This document shows positions 30,507 through 31,248 of a stretch of 31,248 bases of DNA, one piece after another; within the stretch, counting starts at the first letter, position 1; each line of letters begins with the position of its first letter. A program made the position numbers and the translations under genes. Under the pieces are notes generated by a model. The model did no database searches. It was not told the DNA's origin and worked only from the letters and a program-made list of their open reading frames with translations. The DNA lies in NCBI GenBank assembly GCA_016926235.1, contig JAFGOZ010000653.1:1-31248 (forward strand), in the 5' to 3' direction. Source of the stretch: Bacteroidales bacterium. GTDB lineage: Bacteria > Bacteroidota > Bacteroidia > Bacteroidales > UBA10428.

Positions 30507-31174
30507 TTATATATGTTTTTTGTTTGTTTTACATAAATGATGCTGGTAAAATCTTCATTCAGAAGTATTTTGTTTTTATTGATTTTAACCTCTGTCATCC
30601 TGTTGGAGCTGTATTGTTTCTCAACCCAGATTTTTGAACCCACAGCAATCTGATTGGAAGTGCAAAAATCAAAAAAATCCTTACCTGAGCCGGACAACCT
30701 TGTTATTTTGTACATATTGTTTTCTTCTGCTTTTGAAAGTAAAAATTGGGAACTATCATGTTTTATCTTCCCATTCAAGGCTGGAATAGGGTCCCCATGC
30801 GGGTCTTTGGCAGGGTAGCCCAAATACTTTTCAATTTTTCCGGCAAGAAAATCAGAAGTCTGGTGTTCAAGTTGTTCCGCTTCCTGGTGTATTTCATGTA
30901 ACGTCAGGTTCAATGTTTTATACAGGAAAGACTCCCAAAGCCTGTGTTTTCGGATAATATTTAAAGCCAGTTTGAGCCCTTTATCGGTAAGGGTTAAAGG
31001 TTTATATTTCTCATAAACAACAAGGCCATTGTCAGCCAGTTTCCTGGCCATGTCTGTTGTTGCCGCGTTGGTTATCCCAAGTAGTTTGGCCAATGTACCC
31101 GTCCTGGTGCCAAGGCCATCTATCATTTTTTGTTTATAAACTGCCTTTATGAAGTTTTCAGTTGAAACAGACAT
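30503..31174 (-). CDS. DtxR/MntR-family metal-dependent repressor
   Basis: The 223-residue protein has the three DtxR parts. The winged helix (about 1-65) includes SVSTENFIKAVYKQ and LAKLLGITNAATTDMARKLA. The dimerisation/metal domain (about 70-140) has HRLWESFL and LHEIHQEAEQLEHQ carrying the usual His/Glu ligands. The C-terminal SH3-like/FeoA-like domain (about 150-223) includes YKITRLSGSGKDF. Such proteins repress metal-uptake genes when iron or manganese is bound. It leads the operon with the ZIP transporter. The promoter carries a palindrome overlapping the transcript start, so autoregulation is likely. Choice between iron, manganese and zinc cannot be made from sequence. Confidence 0.9.
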   Translation of the reverse strand: MSVSTENFIKAVYKQKMIDGLGTRTGTLAKLLGITNAATTDMARKLADNGLVVYEKYKPLTLTDKGLKLALNIIRKHRLWESFLYKTLNLTLHEIHQEAEQLEHQTSDFLAGKIEKYLGYPAKDPHGDPIPALNGKIKHDSSQFLLSKAEENNMYKITRLSGSGKDFFDFCTSNQIAVGSKIWVEKQYSSNRMTEVKINKNKILLNEDFTSIIYVKQTKNIYK

Positions 31175-31194
31175 TTTTATAGAAATCTATTTTT

Positions 31195-31225
31195 TTAAGC
31201 TTGCTTAATATTTTTTTCAAATATA
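31195..31225 (-). promoter_or_regulatory. dtxR promoter -7 box and palindromic candidate operator
   Basis: On the minus strand TATATTTG (31225-31218) is an exact -7 box. TTAAGC-TT-GCTTAA (31195-31208) begins nine bases downstream, over or just after the expected transcript start. It is the only palindrome near the regulator gene and so the best candidate for its own binding site. Confidence 0.55.
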
Positions 31226-31248
31226 CTTAATTTTTTTAATTTAATTAT

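Overview
The window looks like a chromosomal segment of a member of the Bacteroidota, probably a Bacteroidales/Marinilabiliales-type environmental bacterium. This rests on AT-rich DNA, almost no Shine-Dalgarno sequences, seven exact TATATTTG promoter -7 boxes (Bacteroidota form TAnnTTTG), a type IX secretion (T9SS) type B cargo paired with a PorP/SprF protein, a GldL-like small membrane protein, SusC-style TonB receptors with an N-terminal carboxypeptidase-like domain, and DUF4625 lipoproteins. No rRNA, tRNA, CRISPR array, integrase or intact transposase is visible. The species assignment is inference.

Left flank (1-2750): a decayed Fic-domain remnant running into a bidirectional terminator, an M50-like membrane protein whose HExxH motif reads HVLGH, a secreted TonB-C-terminal-domain protein and a small GldL-like membrane protein.

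Defence / conflict block (2700-21110): a type I restriction-modification operon (hsdR, a BRO-N/DinD-like gene, hsdM, hsdS) with its own promoter; a repeat-rich spacer; a PorP plus T9SS cargo pair; a second repeat-rich spacer; an AAA_14/DUF4143 ATPase; an AbiEi/AbiEii type IV toxin-antitoxin pair with a 17-bp palindrome in its promoter; a tripartite HipB-HipS-HipT module with three regularly spaced operators; two overlapping gene remnants; and a second, conventional HipB-HipA pair. Palindromic intergenic repeats have entered hsdM in frame, and the hsdS recognition domains differ in composition from their flanks. Both suggest recombination and turnover.

Metal-homeostasis block (21700-31248, all on the minus strand): module one is NikR, a ZnuD-like TonB-dependent receptor and two DUF4625 lipoproteins, one His-rich. 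NikR and the receptor share the same direct-repeat pair GTAACA-N14-GTAACA at their starts, so this reads as a NikR-controlled outer-membrane metal (nickel or zinc) uptake operon. Module two is a DtxR-family regulator overlapping a ZIP transporter by 4 bp, then a His-rich small membrane protein and a second TonB receptor with Cys pairs. Between them lies a secreted protein of unknown function. Its leader shares a conserved box and an arm-covarying inverted repeat with the hipB leader about 8 kb away.

The most unusual items are the NikR/TonB receptor/DUF4625 operon with its direct-repeat operator, the 40-bp-phased HipBST operators, the shared leader element, and the M50-like protein lacking the catalytic glutamate.
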